A DNA stretch of 64,000 bases from Fictibacillus solisalsi (GCF_900103485.1 NZ_FNHW01000001.1:283418-347417), one strand, 5' to 3'; counted from the stretch's first letter, positions 14,716 through 22,734 are shown. The notes: generated by a model not told the origin, from the letters alone. Translations and numbers: made by a program.

Positions 14716-15051
14716 ATGCCAAAACTCCATTTTATTACGAGTAATAAAGAGTTTGAAGTTCCTGATCATTCAAGTGTACTTAGAATGTCCCTGCGATATG
14801 ATGGGGACCTTCCCAACCGCTGTGGCGGGGGAACATGCGGAACCTGTGTATGTAAAATTGAAAAGGGTTTGGAAAATGTAGATAAAGTGAAGCCTGCGGA
14901 GAAAAAAAAACTAGGTGAGGAGCTTTTGGAACAAGGCTACCGATTGGGCTGCCAGACGTTTGTAAATGGAGATGTATCTCTGTCGTGGGATCCAGAGATT
15001 ACAAAAATGGTCCAAAAAAGAAAAATAGTGAAATTGACTGCAGCCAAATAA
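14716..15051 (+). CDS. [2Fe-2S] ferredoxin, second copy of the cluster
   Basis: 111 residues, ATG at 14716 after GAGGAGG. The ligands Cys36, Cys41, Cys44 and Cys79 sit in RCGGGTCGTC and YRLGCQ, the same C-x4-C-x2-C ... C layout as the ferredoxin at 6228. Overall sequence similarity to that copy is modest, so this is not a recent duplication. It has its own operator-controlled promoter. Two separately controlled ferredoxins suggest either redundancy or two electron-accepting partners. Confidence 0.9.
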   Translation: MPKLHFITSNKEFEVPDHSSVLRMSLRYDGDLPNRCGGGTCGTCVCKIEKGLENVDKVKPAEKKKLGEELLEQGYRLGCQTFVNGDVSLSWDPEITKMVQKRKIVKLTAAK

Positions 15052-15078
15052 TCAATCTGTGAAAGGGATGAAAAAGCG

Positions 15079-15249
15079 GTGCTAGTTTGTAAAAAACATA
15101 TAGTGGATGGTGTGGGTAAATTGGATGCTCCGCATGTCAAAAAGATATTACCATTGCAGCCATGCTATTTTTGCGGGAAACAAGCACAATACAAACTTTT
15201 TTATTCTCACTCCTTTACTTATAGAAACAAAGAAAAATCCGCCATATAA
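15079..15249 (+). CDS. YyzF-like CxxH/CxxC small zinc protein
   Basis: 56 residues from a GTG at 15079, with GAAAGGGATG upstream. Cys-Lys-Lys-His near residue 4 and Cys-Tyr-Phe-Cys near residue 29 give the paired CxxH ... CxYC-type motif of the YyzF family (CxxH/CxxC proteins of Bacillus), very likely a zinc site. The function of that family is unknown. The gene begins 27 bases after the second ferredoxin and may be read from the same operator-controlled promoter. The last codons overlap the first arm of a compound hairpin. Confidence 0.65.
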   Translation: MLVCKKHIVDGVGKLDAPHVKKILPLQPCYFCGKQAQYKLFYSHSFTYRNKEKSAI

Positions 15250-15320
15250 GAGGCGGGCAGCAATTATGCCCGCTCTCTAAGAGGCGGATTGTTTTTTAAT
15301 CCGCCCTGGCGGATTTTTTA
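15236..15320 (+). terminator. compound hairpin with four interchangeable arms, ending in a terminator
   Basis: AATCCGCC occurs at 15236-15243 and 15298-15305, and GGCGGATT at 15283-15290 and 15308-15315. The last two arms form a tight hairpin followed by a T run (15314-15319), a clear terminator. The first arm can pair with the second, closing a loop that holds a further GCGGGCA/TGCCCGC hairpin; the second can also pair with the third. This allows mutually exclusive folds. Confidence 0.7.
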
Positions 15321-15429
15321 TTTAATGAGTCTATATAAATTCTGAAACTTCCTATCCGCAAGTTGTTGAACTTTTTTTGAGTAAAATAAATAACGAAACA
15401 TGTGAATTCCTCCCACCAATTGATTACTT

Positions 15430-15549
15430 ACAGTATACTTTGATTCTAATTGATTATCAATATCATTTAGTGAAATGGTATACCAAAATTAATCTTTTTT
15501 TATTAATAAATAAGAAGATTATAGGTTTTATAAACGGATTGTATACCAA
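15430..15549. promoter_or_regulatory. three operator-like sites in a gene-free stretch
   Basis: ATGGTATACCAA at 15475-15486 and ATTGTATACCAA at 15538-15549 match the GntR operator (11 and 10 of 12 bases). A weaker ACAGTATACTTT lies at 15430-15441. A TATAAA at 15529-15534 sits just before the last site, but no -35 or credible gene follows. The stretch 15321-15636 is otherwise AT-rich without a supported gene. Confidence 0.5.
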
Positions 15550-15636
15550 ATTGGTATTTTCATTTAAATAAATGTGATTAAATGTTTCTTTTCTCAATAC
15601 AAATTCTAAAGTCATTCTCAAAAAGCAGGCTTTTGT

Positions 15637-16509
15637 TCAAACACCAATATGACTCAGTTTCTCTGGATTTAAAACAGAATAGATGTTCTGTATTTTATTA
15701 TCTCTGACATCAAAGGAAAGAACCGAATAGACGTGTTTCTCGGAGGAGAGAACGACCCCGGGCATTCCATTGACGGAGGTAAAAGAAAACGTAAGATTTG
15801 CCGGCAGCTTTGACCGGATTCCAAGATAAAAACGGGCGATTCGGTCGGCACCTAAGATTGGGAAAATGGCCGCTTTTACTTTGCCGCCGCCATCTGTCAG
15901 AAGACTCGCATCTGCAGTCAGCAGGTTAAGAAGTTTACTTGTGTCGCCTTTCATAAGCGCTTCAAAGAATTGCTCTGTGAGCAGCTTTCCTTTTTGAGTG
16001 ATTTTGTGTTCCTGGGGTGGTGGACCGATGCTTTTTTTCGCCCGATGAAAGATTTGCCGGCAATTGGAACTGCTTTTTCCAACAATATCAGCAATGTCCT
16101 TGTAACTGTAATCAAGGACTTCCTTCAAAAGAAAAACGGCCCGTTCGGTCTCTGACAATTGCTGCAGCAGCAACAAATAAGCCGTGGATACAGATTCCCG
16201 CATTGATACGTAATCAGAAGGATTTTGGCTCGTGTTGTCCGTAAGCAAAGGCTCAGGCAACCACGTTCCTACATAGTGTTCACGTTGATTGCGGGCCGAT
16301 TTTAACTGATCGATGCATCGGTTGGTCACCATTTTACAGAGATAGGCCTTCTGATTTTGAATGTGCCCGGTATCTTTGTCATTCAAAGCAATGAACACAT
16401 CCTGAATGATATCCTCAGCATCCTGTACACTGCCAAGCATACGGTAGGCCAGCGAAAAAAGCAGTGGCCTGTGATCGGTAAAAAGTTGTTCTGATTGTAA
16501 TGGCTCCAC
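15637..16509 (-). CDS. ECF41-type RNA polymerase sigma factor (SigJ-like)
   Basis: 290 residues from a GTG at 16509 with AAGGAGG inside the end of the upstream gene. Sigma-2 region at about 10-75 (LFSLAYRMLGSVQDAEDIIQDVF), the ECF41 linker WLPEPL at 83-88, sigma-4 at about 110-165. A SnoaL-like C-terminal extension follows, with the signature DGGGK at 206-210 and NPEKL at 281-285. In ECF41 factors that extension replaces an anti-sigma factor and tunes activity. It is the second gene of an operon with the flavoprotein at 16511, the usual ECF41 arrangement next to an oxidoreductase or carboxymuconolactone decarboxylase. Confidence 0.93.
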   Translation of the reverse strand: MEPLQSEQLFTDHRPLLFSLAYRMLGSVQDAEDIIQDVFIALNDKDTGHIQNQKAYLCKMVTNRCIDQLKSARNQREHYVGTWLPEPLLTDNTSQNPSDYVSMRESVSTAYLLLLQQLSETERAVFLLKEVLDYSYKDIADIVGKSSSNCRQIFHRAKKSIGPPPQEHKITQKGKLLTEQFFEALMKGDTSKLLNLLTADASLLTDGGGKVKAAIFPILGADRIARFYLGIRSKLPANLTFSFTSVNGMPGVVLSSEKHVYSVLSFDVRDNKIQNIYSVLNPEKLSHIGV

Positions 16510-16510
16510 G

Positions 16511-17800
16511 TTAGGCCTCCTTCCGAATTCTTAGATTGCCATACTTTTGAATAATTGCTGAAGCGGCTCTTTTTGCACTGGCGAATGCCGCATCTACTAG
16601 CATTTCGGTGTGGCCAGCCCCGTCTCCTGCTACATAAAAACCAGGCAGCTCTGGAACTGAAGGACCATAAGGAACATAATCCATCATTGCACAGGAACCC
16701 TGTACGACAGCGATGCGGGGTAAAAATTGATAAGCACCCAATTCATTTCTCCAGCCAGGCTGCATCAGGTCCATGGTTCTCTCAAGCTCTAGTTTATCCT
16801 CCTCAGGGTCGTGAGTTGTCTCTGTACCCAAATATTTAAGTACACTGATGACAGAAGAGCCATCTTCGCTTACTGTTGCTGCCCGGGATTGATTGGTAAA
16901 GAGAATATGCTGATCGATACCAATGGCGAACTGTTCGTTGGGCTGTGGAAGGTGACGCAAAGAGACATCGAGACAGGCCGCATAAACGGGTTTGACACGT
17001 TTCCTCCAGGTATCCAGTGAAGTATCTTCAGCGCCCTTCATCAAGGTGTACGTTTGTTCAGGACCAGCGGTTGAAATCACGTAGGAAGCCTCAAGTTTCT
17101 CTCCGTTTTTAAGCGAAAGCATAAACTGGTTATCCTTTTTTACAGAATCAACGGATTGATGCTCTATAACGGTTGCTCCAGCATCAACGGCTATTGTTTT
17201 TAACGCGCCAACCATGGTCTGCCATCCGCCATCAATGTACAGCACCCCTCTTAATCCTTTTTGGACCTGGGCCAGCACATTTCGGGCACTCAGCTTTTCG
17301 GGTTCAATGCAATAGGTGGATGTTCTGCACAAAGCGTAAAAGGTATGCCTGACCATGGGGTCGGTAATTTCATTCTCTGCCCATTCACGCAGGTTTACCG
17401 AGCCGACAGCTTCCGGATTTAATTTAGTAAGTTTCATCATCACTTTGCCAAATTCCATTTTGCCGCTCCAGGAAAAGAGCTTTGTGGAGAAAAGAGAGGA
17501 GAGGTGATGGGGCAGAGGACGGATGGACTGATTCCAAATGGCGCTGCCCTTTGTCCCTGGTGTTCCTCCTTGAGGTTCAATTCCAAGCTCATGCAATATC
17601 GCCTCCGCCTCGCCTCCTTTATAAAGAGCATGTGCCCCAAGATTAAGATAAGCTCCTTTTTTCTTAACGGTTTGTGCCCGGCCTCCCACTTCTTTTCCCT
17701 TTTCAATAATGACGGTTTGAATACCGGCTTTCGCCAAGTAAACGGCTGCCGTCAGCCCGGAAAGCCCTCCGCCAATAATGGCTGCTTCATATTTTTTCAT
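16511..17800 (-). CDS. FAD-dependent amine oxidase / phytoene-desaturase-like oxidoreductase
   Basis: 429 residues. The dinucleotide motif IIGGGLSGLTAAVYLAKAG is at about 8-26, with the acidic EK turn at 34-35 and the GGRAQT second FAD motif at 40-45. A C-terminal FYVAGDGAGHTEMLVDAA block closes the FAD site. It resembles the NAD(P)/FAD-dependent amine oxidase group; the substrate is unknown. It is read from an ECF41-type promoter and its stop abuts the sigma factor start, so it is almost certainly the sigma factor's main target. Confidence 0.88.
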   Translation of the reverse strand: MKKYEAAIIGGGLSGLTAAVYLAKAGIQTVIIEKGKEVGGRAQTVKKKGAYLNLGAHALYKGGEAEAILHELGIEPQGGTPGTKGSAIWNQSIRPLPHHLSSLFSTKLFSWSGKMEFGKVMMKLTKLNPEAVGSVNLREWAENEITDPMVRHTFYALCRTSTYCIEPEKLSARNVLAQVQKGLRGVLYIDGGWQTMVGALKTIAVDAGATVIEHQSVDSVKKDNQFMLSLKNGEKLEASYVISTAGPEQTYTLMKGAEDTSLDTWRKRVKPVYAACLDVSLRHLPQPNEQFAIGIDQHILFTNQSRAATVSEDGSSVISVLKYLGTETTHDPEEDKLELERTMDLMQPGWRNELGAYQFLPRIAVVQGSCAMMDYVPYGPSVPELPGFYVAGDGAGHTEMLVDAAFASAKRAASAIIQKYGNLRIRKEA

Positions 17801-17831
17801 TATAAATCCCTTCTTTCTGTTTTATCAATAA

Positions 17832-17858
17832 GACGAGAAAGAAGGGATCGCTGTGACA
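17832..17858 (-). promoter_or_regulatory. ECF41-type promoter
   Basis: On the minus strand TGTCACA (17858-17852), 16 bp, CGTC (17835-17832), 31 bases before the flavoprotein start. TGTCACA/CGTC is the published ECF41 promoter signature, so the operon should be autoregulated by its own sigma factor. Confidence 0.8.
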
Positions 17859-17929
17859 TAAGCAAGGAAACTTTTTTCGAGGAAAGGGTAAACTATACTC
17901 AATCAATCAAAGTGAACGGAGTGTGAATC

Positions 17930-18193
17930 ATGGAGATACACGGAAACATTCTTTTTGGAGATCTGGATCAGGGGACAAACGAATTTTCACTGCAGCAGGT
18001 GAAACACTTTATGACGCAATCTACACTATCATCCTCCCAGCTCGAGAAACTGTACAGCTATTTGAAAAAACACCAGAATGATACAGAGGGCCAGGTGGTC
18101 TCGCTGTACGATTCCTTGCTGGTGAGATTAAGCCAGCAGGAAATCAGCATGCTGTTGAAGGATTTGGAGAACATACAGTCGCATTATCATTGA
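17930..18193 (+). CDS. 87-residue protein of unknown function
   Basis: Soluble, mostly helical by pattern (SSSQLEKLYSYLKKH; SLLVRLSQQEISMLLKDLENIQ), no cysteines and no membrane helix. The ATG at 17930 follows GGAGTG. It is divergent from the ECF41 operon and precedes the symporter gene by 65 bases. No family was recognised. Confidence 0.65.
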   Translation: MEIHGNILFGDLDQGTNEFSLQQVKHFMTQSTLSSSQLEKLYSYLKKHQNDTEGQVVSLYDSLLVRLSQQEISMLLKDLENIQSHYH

Positions 18194-18258
18194 TAAGCAC
18201 TTCTGTTGGAGGTATCCTTCATTTATTGTATAGTAATCCTATGATTTAACTATGAATA

Positions 18259-19473
18259 GTGGAGGGAATTAAACTGAAATTATCAACAAGAATTCTTGCC
18301 GGGCTGGTGTTGGGCATTATTGCAGGTGCTCTGTTAAATGCCTTCTTACCCGGACAAGTGAAAGCAATCGATCATTATGTCCTGTCACCGGTAGGACAAG
18401 CATTCATCCGTATCATTCAATTTATTGTTGTGCCTGTCGTTTTTACATCCTTGATCATCGGATTGACAAGTCTGCAAGGCACAGGAAAAATCGGCTCATA
18501 TACTCTTAAGCTGTTGCCCTTATATATCATTACAAGTGCTGTTGCGTTGGCGATCGGTATGGTTACTGCGTATCTTTTAAAACCCGGTACTGGTGTTTCG
18601 ATCACCGATGTAGGGCAGGGGCCTGGAAAAGTACAAAAAGGGCAGTCGTTAGTGGATTGGCTCATCAGCATCGTACCGACCAATCCATTTGAAGCATTGA
18701 GCACAGCCAACCTGTTGCAGGTGATTATTTCAGCGATACTCATCGGGGTGGCCATGAATCTTGTAAAAGAGAAAGCCAAACCATTTTTGGCGCTCGTTGA
18801 AAGTGTTTATTCGATCGTTGAGCGAATTCTGCAAATTATTTTAAAGGTGGCGCCGATCGGAGTGTTTGCGCTCATGGCTTCAGTGATCGCTACACAGGGT
18901 TTTGGCGTTGTAAATAAACTTTTTATGTATATTCTGGGCCTGATTCTTGCTTTGGCTATCATGGGAGTGGTTTATTATTTAATTCTTCTCATGGTTGGAG
19001 CTCGGCCAAACAACTTCTTTAAAAGCTTCTTTCCATCGTTTTCTTTGGCGTTTGGAACAGCGAGCTCGAATGCCGCTCTTCCTGTAGCGATGGACAATGC
19101 CGGTAACCGTTACGGGATGAAACGGGAGATTGCCAGCTTTGCCCTGCCGTTTGGAACCGCCTTAAAACGGGATGGAGCAGCCATATTGCAAGGCTTCAAT
19201 GCCTTGTTTGTTGCCCAATTTTTTGATGTACACATCACGGCTTCACTCATTATTGCTGTTTTTGTCAGTGCACTTTTGGTTTCCTTTAGCACAGCAGGTG
19301 TACCGGGAGCGGGCATTATCATGATGACAACCGTGTTATCCGCAGCTGGTCTCCCGCTTGAGGGCATTGCGATCGTTGCTGGCGTTGACCGGTTAACCGA
19401 CGGGTTCAGAACGGCGCTGAATGTCATCGGAAATGTGGCCAATGCCGCAGTAATTGACCGATGGAATAAATAA
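18259..19473 (+). CDS. dicarboxylate/amino acid:cation symporter (DAACS family)
   Basis: 404 residues from a GTG at 18259, or 399 from a CTG at 18274. GGAGGG at 18261-18266 lies between the two, and homologues usually begin MKLSxR, which matches the CTG start. The family blocks are FGTASSNAALPVAMDN (HP1-like serine-rich hairpin), FALPFGTALKRDGAAI in place of the common NMDGT helix, and GAGIIMMTTVLSAAGLPLEGI (HP2). It is a sodium- or proton-driven carrier with about 8 membrane helices. The altered NMDGT region suggests an unusual substrate. It is monocistronic with a strong terminator. Confidence 0.9.
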   Translation: MEGIKLKLSTRILAGLVLGIIAGALLNAFLPGQVKAIDHYVLSPVGQAFIRIIQFIVVPVVFTSLIIGLTSLQGTGKIGSYTLKLLPLYIITSAVALAIGMVTAYLLKPGTGVSITDVGQGPGKVQKGQSLVDWLISIVPTNPFEALSTANLLQVIISAILIGVAMNLVKEKAKPFLALVESVYSIVERILQIILKVAPIGVFALMASVIATQGFGVVNKLFMYILGLILALAIMGVVYYLILLMVGARPNNFFKSFFPSFSLAFGTASSNAALPVAMDNAGNRYGMKREIASFALPFGTALKRDGAAILQGFNALFVAQFFDVHITASLIIAVFVSALLVSFSTAGVPGAGIIMMTTVLSAAGLPLEGIAIVAGVDRLTDGFRTALNVIGNVANAAVIDRWNK

Positions 19474-19481
19474 AGTCATTG

Positions 19482-19511
19482 AAAAAAGGCCTTTTTAGGC
19501 CTTTTTTTTGC
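19482..19511 (+). terminator. Rho-independent terminator
   Basis: AAAAAAGGCCT-TTTT-AGGCCTTTTTTTT, directly after the symporter gene. Confidence 0.85.
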
Positions 19512-19546
19512 ACATTCAGGAAACTTTTCCTATTACTTCAGGCAAG

Positions 19547-20158
19547 TCAGAATCCCCGGTTTCTGTCACGATACAGTCTTTGAGCATACGGCATAAAAAG
19601 TGAAAGAATGAATCCGTTACAAAGAGCTGCCAACAAGGTACCGAGCCCAATCGGCCCGTGGAGGAAATAAGCGAAGGAAAGCACGATCATACTAATCAGG
19701 AGGCGGGAGGTGCTAAGGGTGAGGCTGAGTTTTTCCTGAAGAATCAGCATTAACCGGTCCAGCGGGATGGGTGCAATATTTCCCTGTAAATAAAGGGCCG
19801 TGCCGATACCGATCAAAAGCATGCCCAATACGAGCAAAAGGAGCTGGAAAACAACCGCATCTGTCATCAGCCAGCTCCTCAGGGAGAAGTACCAGGCATC
19901 AATCCCTGCACCCGTTATAACGGCAGTACCGAGCGCGAGAAATTCCGGTCGTTGTCGCAAAAGAACGCCGTTCAGGCCCATCATTCCCAAAGCGATAATG
20001 ATCTCCCAGGAACCAACAGTGAGACCAATGGTCCTGAAAAGACCAACCAGGAAGGCATCATAAGGGGAAGTACCGAGATTGGAAATAATGGATAAGGTAA
20101 TCCCAAGCGTTAAAATTAAAATTCCGATGAAATAAAAAATGAAGCCTTTGAAGGTCAT
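19547..20158 (-). CDS. YczE/YyaS-type membrane protein
   Basis: 203 residues with five membrane helices. The N-terminal GILILTLGITLSIISNLGTSPYDAF pattern and LQGNIAPIPLDRLMLILQ are typical of the YczE/YitT group. B. subtilis YczE affects surfactin and bacillaene production; most members have no known substrate. It is convergent with the symporter gene and divergent from the MFS gene. Confidence 0.8.
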   Translation of the reverse strand: MTFKGFIFYFIGILILTLGITLSIISNLGTSPYDAFLVGLFRTIGLTVGSWEIIIALGMMGLNGVLLRQRPEFLALGTAVITGAGIDAWYFSLRSWLMTDAVVFQLLLLVLGMLLIGIGTALYLQGNIAPIPLDRLMLILQEKLSLTLSTSRLLISMIVLSFAYFLHGPIGLGTLLAALCNGFILSLFMPYAQRLYRDRNRGF

Positions 20159-20390
20159 GGGTCCGCTCCTTTAAGGAAGAAAGACCCTGAAAATAAATGT
20201 CCAAGGTCCTTTACCTCAATCTATGCAAATAGCTGTCGACCCTCACTCATCAGATGCGGATTTATTAACCCAAAATTGATACCGTATAATTAAGAGGATT
20301 ATGATTCAAAAGACTATCCTGATTCTCAGCGTCTCATGCTAAAATATGATTGATGTTTAATTTGAGGGGACGGGGAAGAGGGGAAGCAAG

Positions 20391-21605
20391 ATGTGGGGCA
20401 ATAAAAACTTTTTATTATTAATGTTTGGGGTAGCGATTTCAAGCACAGGGTTATGGGTTGGGATTATCGGCAACCTGGAATTTTTGCAAAAGAACGTAGA
20501 TTCCTCATTTTTACAGGCGCTGATTTTATTATCGGGATTTCTTGTCGGCGTGTTCTTAGCTCCGATGGCAGGAAGGATCATTGACCGTGGAGACAAAAAG
20601 AAAATCCTCATCTATTCTGGTTTTGCCAGGTGTCTCGCCATTGGTTTCATGTATTTGGCAATCGCTTACAACAATGTATGGTGGATGCTGATCTACACGT
20701 TCGTGATCGGTATCTCTGGAACCTTTTCCAATCCGGCGATGCAGACACTCATTCCGTTGATCGTGAAAAAAGAGGATCTGCTGCAGGCGAACGGGGTATA
20801 TATGAACCTGTTTACAGGAGCAAGAATTGCAGGGACGGCACTGGGGGGTGTTATGCTGGTTGGCATGTCACTATCTGCTCTATACACCGTGACACTCGTT
20901 TCTTATGTTATCCTGCTCATTGCCACGTTCTATATGAAAGTGGATGTAACCCCGAGAGAGAGAACGGAAGATGGCAAAAAGGAAAGCTTCTTCGGCACAT
21001 TGAAGGATCTGTATCCGATCGTGAGGGACCAGCACAAAGTTGTGTATAGCATCTTTCTATTAATTCCTCCCTATTTGTTTCTTTCTGGATTCAATCTTAT
21101 GGTGATCGAGATCAGCCAAATCCAGCATTATCCGGGGATTAAAGGGATTCTTTACACCACCGAGGGTTTGTGCGTATTTCTGGGGACGTATCTCGCCAAG
21201 AGGTTTTTGAAAGAAGCGAAACTGCCTTATTTATTTGGGATTGTTTTTATAAGTGCTCTGGCCCATATTTCTTTGTTTATGGCCAGCCATCTGATCATGT
21301 CGGTCATTTCTTTCGGTTTCTTTGGCTTGGCAATGGGGCTGCTGTTTCCGGTCACAACCACGATTTTTCAGACCGATATTCCGGCAGAATACCACGGCCG
21401 CTTCTTCTCAATTAAAGGAATGACGGATAACATTATTTTCCAGATTTTAATGCTTTTAACGGGTCTGTTCCTTGATACGATTGGATTTGAGAAGATGGTC
21501 ATCACGTTTGGCGTTTGTTCGTTTATCATAGCTTCACTCATCTTTTTGCAATACCGAATACGCGAAAAGCAGAACAGCAGAAAAACGGTTGCCGCCGCAA
21601 AATAA
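20391..21605 (+). CDS. MFS transporter, macrolide-efflux-like
   Basis: 404 residues with 12 predicted helices. The loop 2-3 motif LAPMAGRIIDRGDKKKIL (about 47-64) is the MFS motif-A region, with the basic cluster expected inside the cell. The NPAMQTLIPLIVKKEDLLQANGVY stretch is typical of the DHA3/MefA-like drug exporter group. ATG after GAGGGGAAGCAAG. No regulator is adjacent. The exported substrate is not evident. Confidence 0.88.
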   Translation: MWGNKNFLLLMFGVAISSTGLWVGIIGNLEFLQKNVDSSFLQALILLSGFLVGVFLAPMAGRIIDRGDKKKILIYSGFARCLAIGFMYLAIAYNNVWWMLIYTFVIGISGTFSNPAMQTLIPLIVKKEDLLQANGVYMNLFTGARIAGTALGGVMLVGMSLSALYTVTLVSYVILLIATFYMKVDVTPRERTEDGKKESFFGTLKDLYPIVRDQHKVVYSIFLLIPPYLFLSGFNLMVIEISQIQHYPGIKGILYTTEGLCVFLGTYLAKRFLKEAKLPYLFGIVFISALAHISLFMASHLIMSVISFGFFGLAMGLLFPVTTTIFQTDIPAEYHGRFFSIKGMTDNIIFQILMLLTGLFLDTIGFEKMVITFGVCSFIIASLIFLQYRIREKQNSRKTVAAAK

Positions 21606-21691
21606 ATTTGTTTGCAAGAAGGAAGATGAACAAAAAGAGAGAAGATTATTAATGCAATAAAAGCAATAAGGTAATAGGAAGTTGGGGCAGC

Positions 21692-21922
21692 ATGAAATTT
21701 TTGGGGATATTTCTTGGAATGACTTTTTTAGGTTATTTTTTGTTGTTTCTTACCACTCACTCTGAGTTGGGAATCGTTCTTTGTTTTGCGTTCTTTTCAG
21801 CCTTGCTCCTTCGCATCATGATCATGCTGTCAGATATCAAAAGAGAGATAGGCAGACAAAACAGTATGCTGGATATAGCCAACAAACGAAGAGTGAAGGT
21901 AAGGAAGAAGTTGAACCAGTAG
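21692..21922 (+). CDS. 76-residue membrane protein with basic tail
   Basis: Two hydrophobic helices (about 2-20 and 26-46) and then a charged helix ending KRRVKVRKKLNQ, which predicts a cytosolic basic C terminus. ATG at 21692 after AGGAAGTTGGGG. It precedes another small membrane protein gene. No family was recognised. Confidence 0.6.
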   Translation: MKFLGIFLGMTFLGYFLLFLTTHSELGIVLCFAFFSALLLRIMIMLSDIKREIGRQNSMLDIANKRRVKVRKKLNQ

Positions 21923-22028
21923 TTTTCAGGGAGTATCGTTGCATCAGCTTAAGAAACCAAGCGTATACCGCTGCCCGGGGACTCATATGCATGTTTAGTA
22001 GGAACATTATAATTGAGGGGGTATTCTT

Positions 22029-22193
22029 ATGCTTTGGTTGTTGCTATTGTTGGTTGCCGCTGCGGTTATGGTCGGAATTTTGGTGCATATAAGTAAAAGC
22101 CACCAAGACTCGGAAACTGAAACCCGATCTACTCCATTGCTTGAAACTGAAAAAATAGAAAGCAGCAGCACGCTGAGCGGAGGACCGATGTAA
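22029..22193 (+). CDS. 54-residue single-pass membrane protein
   Basis: ATG at 22029 after TTGAGGGGGTATTCTT. A leucine/valine-rich N-terminal helix (about 2-21, MLWLLLLLVAAAVMVGILV) is followed by a polar, acidic Ser/Thr/Glu-rich tail of about 33 residues. The stop codon lies inside a terminator hairpin, which supports a real gene end. Function unknown. Confidence 0.6.
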   Translation: MLWLLLLLVAAAVMVGILVHISKSHQDSETETRSTPLLETEKIESSSTLSGGPM

Positions 22194-22209
22194 GATCGGT
22201 TCTCTTTTA
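22184..22209 (+). terminator. terminator of the small membrane protein gene
   Basis: ACCGAT (22184-22189) and ATCGGT (22195-22200), then TCTCTTTT. The stop codon is in the loop. Confidence 0.65.
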
Positions 22210-22305
22210 AAGGAAAAAATGAAAAAAATGGTTGCTTACATAGTGAGGGTGTAGTAAACTGATATAGAACATGCGTTCGTATAAAATTTAAAATGAGGTG
22301 TCGTG

Positions 22306-22734
22306 ATGATTAAAGGTATTTATCCTTATTTGGTGACGAATGGAAACGGTCAGGAAGCAGTAAAGTTCTATGAAAAAGCGTTAAACGCAAAGGTGCTTGG
22401 AGTCCAAACGTTTGGTGATATGCCGGATAACCCAGAACACCCAACACCGGAAGAAGCGAAAAATCGCGTAATGAACGCCCATCTTAAGGTAGGCGATACA
22501 GATTTGATGCTATCCGATACATTCCCTGGAATGCCTTATCAAACAGGAGACCAGGTAACGATTGCCTTGATCACCGACGACATCCCATCATCGAAAGAAA
22601 TTTTTGAAAACCTGCGTGAAGGCGGAAACGTCATCATGGAAATGCAGGAAACCTTCTGGAGTCCTTCATACGGCCAGATCAAGGATAAATATGGAGTCAC
22701 TTGGCAAGTTTCAGCCATGGGCTCAAATCAATAA
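22306..22734 (+). CDS. VOC family protein, PhnB/YjdN-like
   Basis: 142 residues. The fold pattern is that of glyoxalase/bleomycin-resistance (VOC) proteins of the PhnB type: PYLVTNGNGQEAVKFYEKALNAK at the N terminus, LKVGDTDLMLSD in the middle, and FWSPSYGQIKDKYGVTWQVS at the end. The usual metal ligands are not obvious, so catalysis is uncertain. ATG at 22306 with GAGGTG upstream; a GTG three bases earlier is also possible. Confidence 0.88.
   Translation: MIKGIYPYLVTNGNGQEAVKFYEKALNAKVLGVQTFGDMPDNPEHPTPEEAKNRVMNAHLKVGDTDLMLSDTFPGMPYQTGDQVTIALITDDIPSSKEIFENLREGGNVIMEMQETFWSPSYGQIKDKYGVTWQVSAMGSNQ

Noticed and set aside
15377-15571. Open frame of 64 codons on the plus strand over the orphan operators
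   Set aside because: No ribosome binding site, very AT-rich, Lys/Ile/Tyr/Phe-heavy product, and it runs across operator-like sites; most likely chance.
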